A stretch of DNA of 45,076 nucleotides from the IMG/VR virus record IMGVR_UViG_3300017605_000599, positions 1-45,076 of that record; one strand, 5' to 3'. The translations under genes and the position numbers were made by a program. Each line of letters opens with the position of its first letter. Within the stretch, counting starts at the first letter, position 1. Of this stretch, positions 30,411 to 39,414 are shown piece by piece. The notes below the pieces were generated by a model. The model was not told the origin of the DNA and made no database searches. It saw only the letters and a list, made by a program, of their open reading frames with translations. Source of the DNA: a virus.

Positions 30411-31022
30411 ATGTCGGCTGCACTGATCGGTCTCGGCGCAACGGCCCTCAACGGTGTCTTCGGCGGCAACGACGCGAAGGAGGCTCGCCGCCGCATGGGC
30501 GACACCATCGCGCGTTACCGCGCCAGCCGCCCCGAGGGATACCTGACGGCGAACGACTACGGAGAGGCTGGACGGATCCGCGAAGGGTACGGAACGCTCG
30601 CGCGAACGAAGGGCGGCCAGCGCGCCGGGCAGCTCATCACCCGCTACCGCCAACTCGGGCTCGACACCTCGCAGCCAGGCCTCGTCGCTCGAGGACTCGA
30701 TCGGATCGGCGGCGACACCGCCGACATCACGCTCCAGGGTTCGCGAGCTGGGGACGAGATGCTCTACGACACGCGGATGAACCGCGAGGCCGCGCAGCGC
30801 GACAAGGAGCGCGACATCTTCGGCAGCGAGATGGGCCTGTACGAGCAGGACCAGCGGCGCGGAGAGGCGCGGCAAGCCGCGTTCATGAACGGCCTCAACG
30901 AGTTCATGCCGACCATCTCGAGTTTCTTCGGCCGCGGTCGACTGGGCGGTCGTGGGCTCCCCGACGCTTCCCTGAAAGCCGCATCGTTGTACGACTCGAC
31001 GCAGGACTTGGTGCCGCGATGA
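30411..31022 (+). CDS. Probable ejection (internal virion) protein 1, 203 aa
   Basis: ATG with GGGAGG upstream. It has a hydrophobic N-terminus SAALIGLGATALNGVFGG followed by long charged helices (REAAQRDKERDIFGSEMGLY, then EQDQRRGEARQAAFMNGLNE). This is the pattern of the smallest podovirus ejection proteins (P22 gp7, T7 gp14), which leave the virion first and help form a channel across the envelope. The call is by pattern and by order in the operon, not by a sequence signature. Confidence 0.6.
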   Translation: MSAALIGLGATALNGVFGGNDAKEARRRMGDTIARYRASRPEGYLTANDYGEAGRIREGYGTLARTKGGQRAGQLITRYRQLGLDTSQPGLVARGLDRIGGDTADITLQGSRAGDEMLYDTRMNREAAQRDKERDIFGSEMGLYEQDQRRGEARQAAFMNGLNEFMPTISSFFGRGRLGGRGLPDASLKAASLYDSTQDLVPR

Positions 31023-31966
31023 GCATCGGATCGGCTCTCTCGAGCGCGGGTCGCGGGGTCCAGCGCGGCTATCAGGCGTGGCTGTCCGACGCGGACCGAA
31101 CGGGCCCCGCCTATCAGGTCACGCCGTTCGAGCCTGGCACTGTCACCACCGGCGCCGGACTCCTCAAGCTCGGTGCCACGATCGCGGCAGCGCGACGCCA
31201 GCGCGCCAACTTCGACTACGCCCAGCAGAGCCGGGAGGCCACGCTTGCCAGCGATCACGCGAAGACCATGGCGGAGATCGAACACCTCGGCGCCGAGACC
31301 CAGCAGGCGAAGGCGAACGCCGAGTACCTCGGGCGCCGGCAGCCGGAACAGGAACTCTACGATGTCCCGGTCGACCTCGGAGACGGCCGGAAGGTCACGG
31401 TGCGCCTGACGGGCGATCAGGTGGCGAAGCGCGGCATCGCGCTGGCGGGACTCAAGTCGATCACCAACTACCGGCAGACGATCGCGAACCGTCCTCCAGC
31501 CGGCGCGCACGCGGGCGACAACGCGGCGCTCCAGGGCGCGCGGACCGTCTTCGCCGACACCGACAACCAGGTGAAGCACGAAGCGGAGCGGCGGGCCGAC
31601 GCGCAGCTCGCACAGGAGATCGGCGTGATGTCGGGAACCGGCTCCGACATGAACGACGACCAGCGCGCCCACAATCTCGGCATGACCACAAAGGAGTACC
31701 GGAAGCGCCGCGGCGACCCGAAACTGCGCGTCGACTGGCAGGCGAAGCGCCGTGCCTCACTGGTCCAGCAGTTTGCGGCGAAGCTCTACCAGGACCCGCG
31801 GATCGTTAAGGCGCGGAGCGGCGCGGCGCGGACCATCCAGAACATCGCCCGGATGGACACGACCGGAACGTACGACGTGTTCGGCGCCGGCGCCCAGCAG
31901 CAGAACGACACGGGCGCGCTGAGCGACGCCATCAAGCGACTGACCGACTACACCCAGTCCCCATAA
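31019..31966 (+). CDS. Probable ejection (internal virion) protein 2, 315 aa
   Basis: ATG overlapping the previous stop. It is almost entirely helical: an early hydrophobic/alanine helix (GAGLLKLGATIAAARRQRAN), a long coiled section (REATLASDHAKTMAEIEHLG, then AETQQAKANAEYLG), a short beta insertion (DVPVDLGDGRKVTVRLTGDQ), then helical again. It takes the place of P22 gp20 / T7 gp15. Function is inferred from the operon order. Confidence 0.55.
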   Translation: MSIGSALSSAGRGVQRGYQAWLSDADRTGPAYQVTPFEPGTVTTGAGLLKLGATIAAARRQRANFDYAQQSREATLASDHAKTMAEIEHLGAETQQAKANAEYLGRRQPEQELYDVPVDLGDGRKVTVRLTGDQVAKRGIALAGLKSITNYRQTIANRPPAGAHAGDNAALQGARTVFADTDNQVKHEAERRADAQLAQEIGVMSGTGSDMNDDQRAHNLGMTTKEYRKRRGDPKLRVDWQAKRRASLVQQFAAKLYQDPRIVKARSGAARTIQNIARMDTTGTYDVFGAGAQQQNDTGALSDAIKRLTDYTQSP

Positions 31967-31984
31967 CGGAGCGAGGCGCCCCCC

Positions 31985-34900
31985 GTGCCACGTCTCCTCG
32001 ACTACGTAGATCCGAAGGCGGTCAAGGGCCTCAAGTTCGACCCCGAGGTCCAGGGCGTGCTCGAGCAGGACATGGGCGCGGTCCCCGAGGACCAGCTTCG
32101 GGCCGCCGCGAGCCAGATCACCCCGATCCTGCCGAAACTCGCCCGGATCCACACCGCCCGGCAGGCGTTCCCCGACGCCAAGACGAAGACCGAGGCGCTG
32201 TCGCGGCTCGACGCATGGGAGCGCGACTACAACCCTGTACAGCGCGTGACCAAGCAGTTCGTCGAGGGCATGGGGGCGGGTCTGCCGTCGGTGAACGAGA
32301 AGCCTCTGGCGTTCTCGGTCGGCCCGGTGCGCTTCAATGCCGACGTCCCCGAGACACCGAACGTGCCGACCTCGATCGGGGAGCGAATCGCTCGGACCGT
32401 GGGAGGTGTCGTCCCGTTCGTGAGCGGCACCAACATCGCGGCCGGTGCCATTCGTGAGGGCGCGGCGATGGCCGGCGCGAAGCTGGGTGGGAAGGCGGCC
32501 GCGGCGTTCGGCGGAGGCGTCGTCGCGGCGCTCGCGCCCGGCACCGGTCAGGAGCGCGCGGCCCGCGGACTCACCACCACGGTGATGATGCCGTTGTCCG
32601 AGATGACGGGAGAGGGTGCGGCGAACTTCATCGGCAAGGCGTACAAGGGCGCCGGACCGGCCTATCAGGAGGGGGCGCGGGCCGCGGCGTCTGGTGCGGC
32701 GTTCGGCGTCGGGCAGACGGCTGGCGAGGCGGCGCTGGAAGGTCGCCCGATGAACCGCGACCAGGTGGCGCAGGGCGGTCTCGAGATGGCGGCTCTCAGC
32801 CTGCTGATGCACGGACCGGCCATGGGCGAAGCGGCTCGCCCGGCTGCGGCGCCGGCGGAGGCGGTCCGCACCGAGTCTCGAGCCATGGTTCCGACCGGCC
32901 AGACGACCCGGACCGTCACCGACGAGACCGGCTTCCGAGTGCGCAGGGACACACAGGGTTCCACGTGGAACATCCCGCAGGAGATGCAGAAGGGCCTGCC
33001 GGCCCCCGGCGAATCGGCGATCCCGGTCAACGAGCAGGGGGTGGCTGACGTAGGAGTGCCTCCGGGCGGAGAATCCACCGGCCTACCGATCTTCGGCGGT
33101 CGGTCGCCGGAGCGGGCGTTCGTGACCCTGCGCGACTACTACACGGCGAAGGGCGACGCTCCCGAGGTGGCGCGCGAGAAGGCCCGTACGGAGACCGCTG
33201 CCGGCCTCAGGCTGCACGAGAACCTCGTCGAGCCCTCCGGCACCACCACCGAGCAGCGGGCGGCCTCCGTGCAGGCCAGCACGGCTCTGCGCCGCACCAT
33301 CGAGCCGCTCGCTCGCGAGCAGAAGCCGCTCCAGTTCCAGACCGTGACCGGTGAGGCGGTCCAGGGCGTGCCGATCCCGAGCATGACCCGGGTGTTCGTC
33401 GGCGACCCCGAGCCGCTGCGCATGGCCGTGTACGACCCGGCCAGCGGCAAGGTGTACCCGGTGCGCCTCAAGGGTGTCGGAGAGCTCCAGAAGATCGTGG
33501 CGCAGCGCGCCCAGGTGGACCGGGCGGAGCTGGCTGCGGGGCGGGCACAGGAATCCGTCCAACCTCAGGTGAAAGGAGTCTCCCGCTCCTCGCGGAGACG
33601 AGGGCAACCCAACCAGACGACGACAAACGGTGCTGGGAAGGCACCGCTGCCAGAGGAAGTTGTACCGCCGCCCGCCCCGCGGCAGCTTCGCATCGAAGAC
33701 CAGCCACCGGAGGCGGTGGCGCCGTCGGAGGAGGTTGTCCCGACGCCCGCCGCGAGCGGGACAGAAGCGCCAGCCGTCTCCGGTCTGCCCGATCTGTCAA
33801 AGAACAACTATCGCCGATCGCTTCACGAGTTCGGCCCGAGGGCTTATCGCGAGGTCGGTTTCAGCGGACTTGAGGAGCTGGTCGGCAACGTGCACACCGA
33901 CCTGCGCGGCGACGTCTACCTCGCCAACCATCCCGACCTAGCACTCGGGCAGGGCGGCAACAAAGGTTTTCTCGTCGAGTTCGACACCAAGAACCCGGAG
34001 CTGCAAGGCCAGGCGAACACGAGCAAACCCGCATGGCGGATGTTGTACGACCAGGGCCAGGCCGAGATGGTCGGCCGCCACAACCCGACTGAGCTCTACC
34101 GCGATGCCGTGCGGTCGGTGACCGTGAAGCCCGGACTCAAGCTCAGGGAGAGCGAGAGGGCGCGTCTCGAGCGCGCGGTCAAGGGATGGGCGCGTGAGGC
34201 CCTGCCCGACGGGTCCGTTCGCTACACGCGCCCCGGTGAACCGGCGTCGGAGCCGGCCCCCCCGCAGGAGCTTCCGAACGCTGCCCCCGCAGCGGGCGCG
34301 GCCTCGGTCCCCGCGCCGGCTCCTGCACCCCCTTCTGCGCCCGAGAACGAGGCCGGACGGCGCGGCTACCAGACGGGCGAGTACGTCAGCGCGCCCTACG
34401 CCGGCCGCGGATCCTACTTCGGCCGCAAGACGGAGCGGACGAACGAGCCCGCCAAGGTCGAGGGCTACGTCACCCGCAACGGCGAGCGTCTGGTCCACGT
34501 CACCGTCAAGCGTGGTAAGACGTACGAGCAGCACTTCTACCGGGAAGACCAGCTACGCCGCTACCCGGATCCCGAGCGAGCCAAGGCCGACCGCCGCAAG
34601 GCCGCCGAGGCCAAGGTGGCGAAGGAGACGGCCGGGTCGACGGTCGACGACGCTCAGAAGTTGCTCGCCGAGGCGCGCGAGGCGCACCGCGCGGCCGACG
34701 AGCGTGCTCGAGAAATCTACCCGCAGGCCGGCGAGGACCCGACCCGCGAGTACCTGAACCTGCGCGCCAAGATGCGGAAGGTCAGCGACCGAATCGACGC
34801 GCTCAAGAAGGCGATCAAGGCGCAGGGCGGCAAGCCGGCGCCCGAGCCTGTGCAGGAGTATCCGGGCGGCGGTGGCGGTGGTGAGGTGTTCATCACGCCG

Positions 34901-36586
34901 AAGGGGTCGGTGGGTGGCGGCGAGGCCGGATTCGCGCGGGCCGGCATGTTCGGCGTCCCAGAGGCGAAGCGCGCCGCACCCGAGCCGGAACCGACGCCCG
35001 AGGAGCTGGCGACCCCGCGCGGCGCGGTGATGCACGCGCTCAAGGGTGCCGAGCCGCTGCGCGAAGGTCAGGAGGCCGCCCGTAGCGCCCAGCGCACCGA
35101 GCGACTCGGCAAGTACCAGTCCGCTCTCAAGGGCGCGAAGACCGAGGCGGAGATCGAAGCGGCCGGCGGGCACCTGTCCGGCCAGTACGTCACCCACGAC
35201 TTCACGCCGCTGCGCGACCGACTGAGCCAGGACCAGATCGACGGCATCCGGCGCGAGGTGGCGGAGCACCCGGCACTCGACGGGTTCGACAAGAAGAACG
35301 CCCAGGACGCGATCAAGAAGGTGATCGACGGCAAGCTGCCGACCGAATCGGAGTCAGAGCTGCTCGAGCGCGTGTTCGGCAAGGAGTTCACCGCGGCGCT
35401 CGAGGAGAAGAAGAAGCCTCCGCACCCGCTGCGCGCTCTCATCAACGAGGTCGTCGGCGTCCGGCGCACGCTCAAAACGATGTGGGACGTGTCGGGCTCG
35501 TTCCGTCAGAACGCGATCGTCACCGGCAAGCCCGGCATCTTCTGGCCCAACTTCCGCCAGCAACTCAAGGCGCTGGGCAGCGAGGAGGCGTATCGGGCGT
35601 CGGAGGCGGAGATCCGCTCGCGCCGCACGTATGGCCTGATGAAGCGCGCCGGCGTCCCGTTCACCGACGCGCACGGCAAGCCGACGGCGCAGGAGGAGGC
35701 GTTCTTCGGCAGCGGCGTGGCAGCGTCGAAGATCCCGGGCGCCGAAGCGTCGAACCGGGCGTACGCGACCATCTCGAATCGCAACCGCGCCGACATCTTC
35801 GACGACCTGGTGCGCCGCGCGCAGGAACTCGGTCGCGATCCGTACACCGAGAAGAAGATCGCGAAGGACATGGCCTCGTGGGCTGGCACCGCGACCGGGC
35901 GCGCCACGGACGGGTGGCTGGCGAAGCACGCCGAGACTGCCAACTACGCGCTGTGGAGCCCGCGGCTGATCCAGTCGCGTCTCAACCTGCTGAACCCGCT
36001 CTACTACAAGAGCCTCGACCCCGTGGTGCGCAAGGAGGCGCTCAAGACCATGTTCTCGTTCGCCGCGCAGGCGAGCACCGCGCTCGCGCTCTCGGCGATG
36101 GCTGGGGCGCAGGTGTCGAGCGACCCGGACTCGGCCGACTTCGGAAAGATCCGCATCGGGAACACGCGCTACGAAATCTTCGGCGGGCTCACTCCGTACG
36201 CGCGGGCCGCGATCAAGTCGTTGCGCGCGATGCACGCCATCACGCAGGGCGAGGAGGCGGATCCGACCAAGCCCATCCTCGAGCTGTTCAAGGGCAAGCT
36301 CGGCCCCGAGATCACCGGCGTTATCTCGCAGTTCCGCGGCAAGGAGTTCCCGTACGGCAAGAAGTTCGAGTCGAACACGCCTGAGGGCGGCGCGGGCGAG
36401 CTGGTGCGGAACGTTCTGACGGGCGAGGGCGAGGATCGACTGTCGTACACCATTCGCGACTTCATGCCGCTCGCGCTGTCTGACTTCGGCCGCGCGTACT
36501 CGGAGTGGGGCCCGATGGGTCTTCCGCTCGCTGCGCCGACGGAGTTGGGAGTGGGCGTACAGACATACGAAGACGGCGGTGATTGA
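31985..36586 (+). CDS. Giant ejection/polyvalent protein with LPD38-like C-terminus, 1533 aa
   Basis: GTG start, GCGAGG five bases upstream. Parts: residues 1-290 helical with alanine/glycine hydrophobic stretches (GGKAAAAFGGGVVAALAPG), suited to membrane passage; proline-rich linker about 530-600; a beta/alpha domain at 600-740 (YLANHPDLALGQGGNKGFLV, AWRMLYDQGQAEMVGRHNP) that resembles ADP-ribosyltransferase-like or related polyvalent-protein enzyme domains, with no certain catalytic set; linker; charged coiled coil 860-950; and residues 1150-1525 with YALWSPRLIQSRLNLLNPLY, then KIRIGNTRYEIFGGL, as in the LPD38 domain of phage polyvalent proteins. It is probably packaged and injected with the DNA. 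Confidence 0.7.
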   Translation: MPRLLDYVDPKAVKGLKFDPEVQGVLEQDMGAVPEDQLRAAASQITPILPKLARIHTARQAFPDAKTKTEALSRLDAWERDYNPVQRVTKQFVEGMGAGLPSVNEKPLAFSVGPVRFNADVPETPNVPTSIGERIARTVGGVVPFVSGTNIAAGAIREGAAMAGAKLGGKAAAAFGGGVVAALAPGTGQERAARGLTTTVMMPLSEMTGEGAANFIGKAYKGAGPAYQEGARAAASGAAFGVGQTAGEAALEGRPMNRDQVAQGGLEMAALSLLMHGPAMGEAARPAAAPAEAVRTESRAMVPTGQTTRTVTDETGFRVRRDTQGSTWNIPQEMQKGLPAPGESAIPVNEQGVADVGVPPGGESTGLPIFGGRSPERAFVTLRDYYTAKGDAPEVAREKARTETAAGLRLHENLVEPSGTTTEQRAASVQASTALRRTIEPLAREQKPLQFQTVTGEAVQGVPIPSMTRVFVGDPEPLRMAVYDPASGKVYPVRLKGVGELQKIVAQRAQVDRAELAAGRAQESVQPQVKGVSRSSRRRGQPNQTTTNGAGKAPLPEEVVPPPAPRQLRIEDQPPEAVAPSEEVVPTPAASGTEAPAVSGLPDLSKNNYRRSLHEFGPRAYREVGFSGLEELVGNVHTDLRGDVYLANHPDLALGQGGNKGFLVEFDTKNPELQGQANTSKPAWRMLYDQGQAEMVGRHNPTELYRDAVRSVTVKPGLKLRESERARLERAVKGWAREALPDGSVRYTRPGEPASEPAPPQELPNAAPAAGAASVPAPAPAPPSAPENEAGRRGYQTGEYVSAPYAGRGSYFGRKTERTNEPAKVEGYVTRNGERLVHVTVKRGKTYEQHFYREDQLRRYPDPERAKADRRKAAEAKVAKETAGSTVDDAQKLLAEAREAHRAADERAREIYPQAGEDPTREYLNLRAKMRKVSDRIDALKKAIKAQGGKPAPEPVQEYPGGGGGGEVFITPKGSVGGGEAGFARAGMFGVPEAKRAAPEPEPTPEELATPRGAVMHALKGAEPLREGQEAARSAQRTERLGKYQSALKGAKTEAEIEAAGGHLSGQYVTHDFTPLRDRLSQDQIDGIRREVAEHPALDGFDKKNAQDAIKKVIDGKLPTESESELLERVFGKEFTAALEEKKKPPHPLRALINEVVGVRRTLKTMWDVSGSFRQNAIVTGKPGIFWPNFRQQLKALGSEEAYRASEAEIRSRRTYGLMKRAGVPFTDAHGKPTAQEEAFFGSGVAASKIPGAEASNRAYATISNRNRADIFDDLVRRAQELGRDPYTEKKIAKDMASWAGTATGRATDGWLAKHAETANYALWSPRLIQSRLNLLNPLYYKSLDPVVRKEALKTMFSFAAQASTALALSAMAGAQVSSDPDSADFGKIRIGNTRYEIFGGLTPYARAAIKSLRAMHAITQGEEADPTKPILELFKGKLGPEITGVISQFRGKEFPYGKKFESNTPEGGAGELVRNVLTGEGEDRLSYTIRDFMPLALSDFGRAYSEWGPMGLPLAAPTELGVGVQTYEDGGD

Positions 36587-36635
36587 CGCGGCGCAACCGT
36601 TCACGGCAGTCTGCTGTCATATCAGGAGGTTCACG

Positions 36636-37172
36636 ATGCCCCCGGACGTGTCCTCTATCCTGCGCGATGTTCTGCGCCGCGAAGGCGGCGGCAAGTACAC
36701 CGACGTGCCCGGCGACCGCGGCGGTCCCACGAAGTTCGGGATCACGCTCGCGACGCTGATCGGATGGCGTCGGCGCGACAACCCCAAGGCGTCGGTCACG
36801 GCCGACGACGTGAAGGCGCTGACCGAGGCCGAGGCGCTGGACATCTACCTGGCGCAGTACGTCCGCGACCCCGGCTTCCTGGTCCTGCCCGATCCGCTCA
36901 TGCCGATCCTGGTCGACATGGCGGTGAACCACGGACCGACGGCCGCGGTGCGCCTGCTCCAGCGTGCGGTGGGCGCCGAGGTCGACGGGGTGATGGGACC
37001 GGCCACGCGCGACCTCGTGCAGAAGCTCCCGACGGGGCGGATCCGCGCGGCGCTGTGCGCGGAACGTCAGCTCTACTACGCGACCATCGTCGCGAACGAC
37101 GTCACGCAGGCCAAGTTCCTGATCGGGTGGACGCGCCGCAACGCCGACTTCATCCGCGAGCTGGTGGCGTGA
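36636..37172 (+). CDS. Endolysin, GH108-type N-acetylmuramidase
   Basis: ATG with CAGGAGG and good spacing. The 178-residue protein matches family GH108: REGGGKYTDVPGDRGGPTKF-GIT at residues 15-37 with the catalytic glutamate E16, the motif DVKALTEAEALDIYLAQYV, and LPDPLMPILVDMAVNHGP followed by a peptidoglycan-binding-3-type end (AVGAEVDGVMGPATRDLV). It cuts the glycan strand of peptidoglycan. No signal peptide is seen, so it needs a holin; candidates lie 1.4 kb downstream. It starts the lysis module. Confidence 0.9.
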   Translation: MPPDVSSILRDVLRREGGGKYTDVPGDRGGPTKFGITLATLIGWRRRDNPKASVTADDVKALTEAEALDIYLAQYVRDPGFLVLPDPLMPILVDMAVNHGPTAAVRLLQRAVGAEVDGVMGPATRDLVQKLPTGRIRAALCAERQLYYATIVANDVTQAKFLIGWTRRNADFIRELVA

Positions 37173-37807
37173 AGCGTCTGCTGCTGCTCCTGCTGCTGGT
37201 GGCCTCGCCGGCAGCGGCTGCGCCGCTCGACACGCTGCGCTTCGTGTCTCCGCGCTGGATGCCCTACCCGGGCACCTGCGACTCGCTGGCAGTGGGCGTC
37301 CCAGAGGATTCCGTGATGGTGCTGCTCGAGCGCCTGCGCTACCCCGAGGCCGCATGGGTGATGGTCGACTCGATGCGCGTGGCGGCTGGCGACTCGTCGC
37401 GGTTCTTCGTGGTCGACCTGGGGGGATGCTCCCCCTGCGCCTTTCGCAAGTGGGCGCGGGACCGGGCCGGCAATGTCTCCTGCAACCCCTCCCGACCCGT
37501 CAACCTACCCCGCCCCGGCAACCCTGTGGGAGTGGGCGGTCCGCTGGCATTTCAGGCTCCGCGCGTGACTCCGGTGCCGGTCGACGACCTCGGCGCCGTG
37601 ACCTTCGCGGTGCCGCGCGCGGGCTTCGTGAGCATCACCCTGTACGACATCGCCGGCAGGCTCGTGCGAGTGGTCGTGGCAGGCTACCTGATGGCTGGTC
37701 CGCACGTCGCGATGTTCGAGGCCCGCAGCCTAGCGCCGGGCGTGTACTTCATCCGAATGCGGCAGGGAGAGATCGACGCGCGCTCCAAGGTGATCGTCCT
37801 CCGGTGA
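37169..37807 (+). CDS. Secreted protein with FlgD/type IX sorting-like C-terminal domain, 212 aa
   Basis: GTG start overlapping the endolysin stop. Residues 1-18 (KRLLLLLLLVASPAAAA) are a Sec signal. Residues 20-135 form an Ig-like region with four cysteines. The last 70 residues have the hallmarks of a FlgD-Ig/Por-secretion C-terminal sorting domain: AVTFAVPRAGFVSITLYDIA-GRLVRVVV, a turn, then APGVYFIRMRQG and a final SKVIVLR. In FCB-group bacteria this domain directs proteins to the cell surface by the type IX system. Finding it between endolysin and spanin suggests a role at the outer membrane in lysis, or surface modification. Confidence 0.75.
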   Translation: MKRLLLLLLLVASPAAAAPLDTLRFVSPRWMPYPGTCDSLAVGVPEDSVMVLLERLRYPEAAWVMVDSMRVAAGDSSRFFVVDLGGCSPCAFRKWARDRAGNVSCNPSRPVNLPRPGNPVGVGGPLAFQAPRVTPVPVDDLGAVTFAVPRAGFVSITLYDIAGRLVRVVVAGYLMAGPHVAMFEARSLAPGVYFIRMRQGEIDARSKVIVLR

Positions 37808-38277
37808 CTCCTCGAGCGCGAAAGATCAAGGACCGGGGCGCCGCATGGTGGTCCAAGTTCTTCGGCGACGCGGCGGCGACGCGGCAGCTCCTCATCGCGC
37901 TGACCGGGGCTCTGGGGATCGGCAGCGCCACGCTGCTCAAGACCAGCCACGACAACCAGGAGCACGAGGCGCAGGTGAACACCGTGCGGCGCTTCTACAG
38001 CGGTCGAATCGCGCGGTTGCAGGAGCAGAGCGACACCCTATTCGCCTTCCGTGACTCCGCGCGCGTGGCACTCGCTCACGAGCACCGCGAGAACGTTCGG
38101 CTGCGGGAGCTGGTCGCGGAAGCGCACCCCGAGGCGCATCGCCGCAGCCTCGGCGCGGTGAAGAAGCCGGACGAGGCGCCGCCTGAGGATCTGGATCTCG
38201 AGTACGTAGACGAGCACCAGCAGACCACCACGACGAACCCGGTCAAGAAGTTCCTGCACTGGCTGAAAGGAGGATGA
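37804..38277 (+). CDS. Candidate inner-membrane spanin (Rz-like), 157 aa
   Basis: GTG start inside the previous stop. A basic N-terminus is followed by one membrane segment (RQLLIALTGALGIGSATLL, residues about 27-45) and a long charged helix (QVNTVRRFYSGRIARLQEQS, DTLFAFRDSARVALAHEHRE), as in i-spanins, whose periplasmic coiled coil reaches the outer membrane. The next gene encodes a small lipoprotein-like product, the usual partner. Spanins fuse the two membranes in the last step of lysis. Assigned by architecture and position. Confidence 0.6.
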   Translation: MTPRARKIKDRGAAWWSKFFGDAAATRQLLIALTGALGIGSATLLKTSHDNQEHEAQVNTVRRFYSGRIARLQEQSDTLFAFRDSARVALAHEHRENVRLRELVAEAHPEAHRRSLGAVKKPDEAPPEDLDLEYVDEHQQTTTTNPVKKFLHWLKGG

Positions 38278-38279
38278 GA

Positions 38280-38504
38280 GTGAAGAAGCACACCGTTATC
38301 GTGATTCTCGAGATTGCGCTGGCCGCCGCGTTCGTGGCCGCGGTCGCCGTGTTCATCGCGCTGTCGAGCGGCTGTTCCGAGCGACGGACCAACAACTACA
38401 TCACGAACCCGGCCGACGCGGACCCGACCATCGACCCGGCCGCGCCGGAGACCGTCTACATCGACACGAGTGCGCACAAGAAGCCACATCACCACCGCAA
38501 GTAA
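38280..38504 (+). CDS. Candidate outer-membrane spanin lipoprotein (Rz1-like), 74 aa
   Basis: GTG start chosen because AAAGGAGG lies six bases upstream; the ATG at 38274 touches that site. A hydrophobic stretch (VIVILEIALAAAFVAAVAVF, IALSSGC) ends in a lipobox-like LSSGC, so the product may be lipidated at that cysteine. The mature part is short, proline-containing and polar, ending in a histidine/lysine run. This matches o-spanins. The hydrophobic stretch is somewhat long, so a plain membrane anchor is the alternative. Confidence 0.6.
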   Translation: MKKHTVIVILEIALAAAFVAAVAVFIALSSGCSERRTNNYITNPADADPTIDPAAPETVYIDTSAHKKPHHHRK

Positions 38505-38519
38505 GGAGGCTTTCCCCCG

Positions 38520-38855
38520 ATGACTGTCGACCTGATGCAGTTCATGGGGCCCATGCTGGTGCTGGCCGGCGTGGTTCTCCAGTTCGTCGTGCGCCAGTTC
38601 AAGGTGATGGGCGAGAGCCTGTACTGGCTGGTTGTCGTGCTACTCTGCGCGTCCGTCTACCTGCTGGTGAACGCTCACCCGCTCGAGGGCGGCGTGCGGT
38701 ACGCGATCATCAGTTTCCTGCTGTGGATGGTCGGCGCGAGCGCCACCGTGCGCGGCGGATCGTCCGGCACCGATGCGGTCGCCAAGGAAGTCGCCAAGCA
38801 GAACCCGGCGGTGCTCCCGTCGGTGTTCGTCCCCGTCACCAACTCCCAAGGCTGA
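38520..38855 (+). CDS. Holin-like membrane protein, 111 aa
   Basis: ATG with AAGGAGG about ten bases upstream. Three hydrophobic segments are visible: MGPMLVLAGVVLQFVV, SLYWLVVVLLCASVYLLV and YAIISFLLWMVGASATV, followed by a polar C-terminus. Size, topology and position next to endolysin and spanin candidates suit a class I holin, which opens the inner membrane to release the endolysin. No family signature is decisive. Confidence 0.65.
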   Translation: MTVDLMQFMGPMLVLAGVVLQFVVRQFKVMGESLYWLVVVLLCASVYLLVNAHPLEGGVRYAIISFLLWMVGASATVRGGSSGTDAVAKEVAKQNPAVLPSVFVPVTNSQG

Positions 38856-38865
38856 GAGGAGACCC

Positions 38866-39414
38866 ATGAAGACATCCCCCGTATCTGCGCTGCTGGCCGG
38901 CGCGCTGCTGCTCCTGGTCGCGTTCGCGACGATGGCGCACGCCCAGTCCGACCTGTCCGGCGTGATGAAGGTGTCCGTCGGCGTCAACGGCGTCTGGTTC
39001 GATGGACCGAAGACCGAAGTCCCGCGGGATCTCGAGATCGGCGCCACCGCCAGCGCGAGCCTCTCGCAACACATCGACGTCGTTGGGCAGGGCTACTACG
39101 GCTTCGACAACTCCTACTTTCGATGGACGGTCGGCCCGCGCATCGGACTGAGCGACCCCAAGGCCAACCTGTCCATTGCGGCGGGCGTGTCGTACCACGC
39201 CTCCAGCGAGGCCGCCTTGAGGCCGGACGAGTGGAGTCCTGACGTGACGGTGGGCTGGAAGCCGTGGAGCAGCGTCCCGGGCCCCGGTATGCCGCCCGAC
39301 CGCCTGAACCGCGTGACGCTCGGCGTGCAGGGCTGGTACGGTCTCGAGTCCCAGCGAGCCGGCGGTCTGCTCGCCGTGCGGTACAACATCTGGAAGCAGG
39401 GAGGCCCGCAGTGA
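38866..39414 (+). CDS. Predicted outer-membrane beta-barrel protein with signal peptide, 182 aa
   Basis: ATG with AGGAG. Residues 1-26 (SALLAGALLLLVAFATMAHA, then QS) are a Sec signal. The mature protein is made of alternating amphipathic strands (VMKVSVGVNGVWFDG, LEIGATASASLSQHIDVVGQ, FRWTVGPRIGL, NLSIAAGVSYHAS, VTLGVQGWYGL, LLAVRYNIW), about 8-10 strands, as in small OmpA/OmpW-type barrels. A phage-encoded outer-membrane protein in the lysis block may change the cell surface, blocking superinfection or aiding release. Inference from topology. Confidence 0.65.
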   Translation: MKTSPVSALLAGALLLLVAFATMAHAQSDLSGVMKVSVGVNGVWFDGPKTEVPRDLEIGATASASLSQHIDVVGQGYYGFDNSYFRWTVGPRIGLSDPKANLSIAAGVSYHASSEAALRPDEWSPDVTVGWKPWSSVPGPGMPPDRLNRVTLGVQGWYGLESQRAGGLLAVRYNIWKQGGPQ

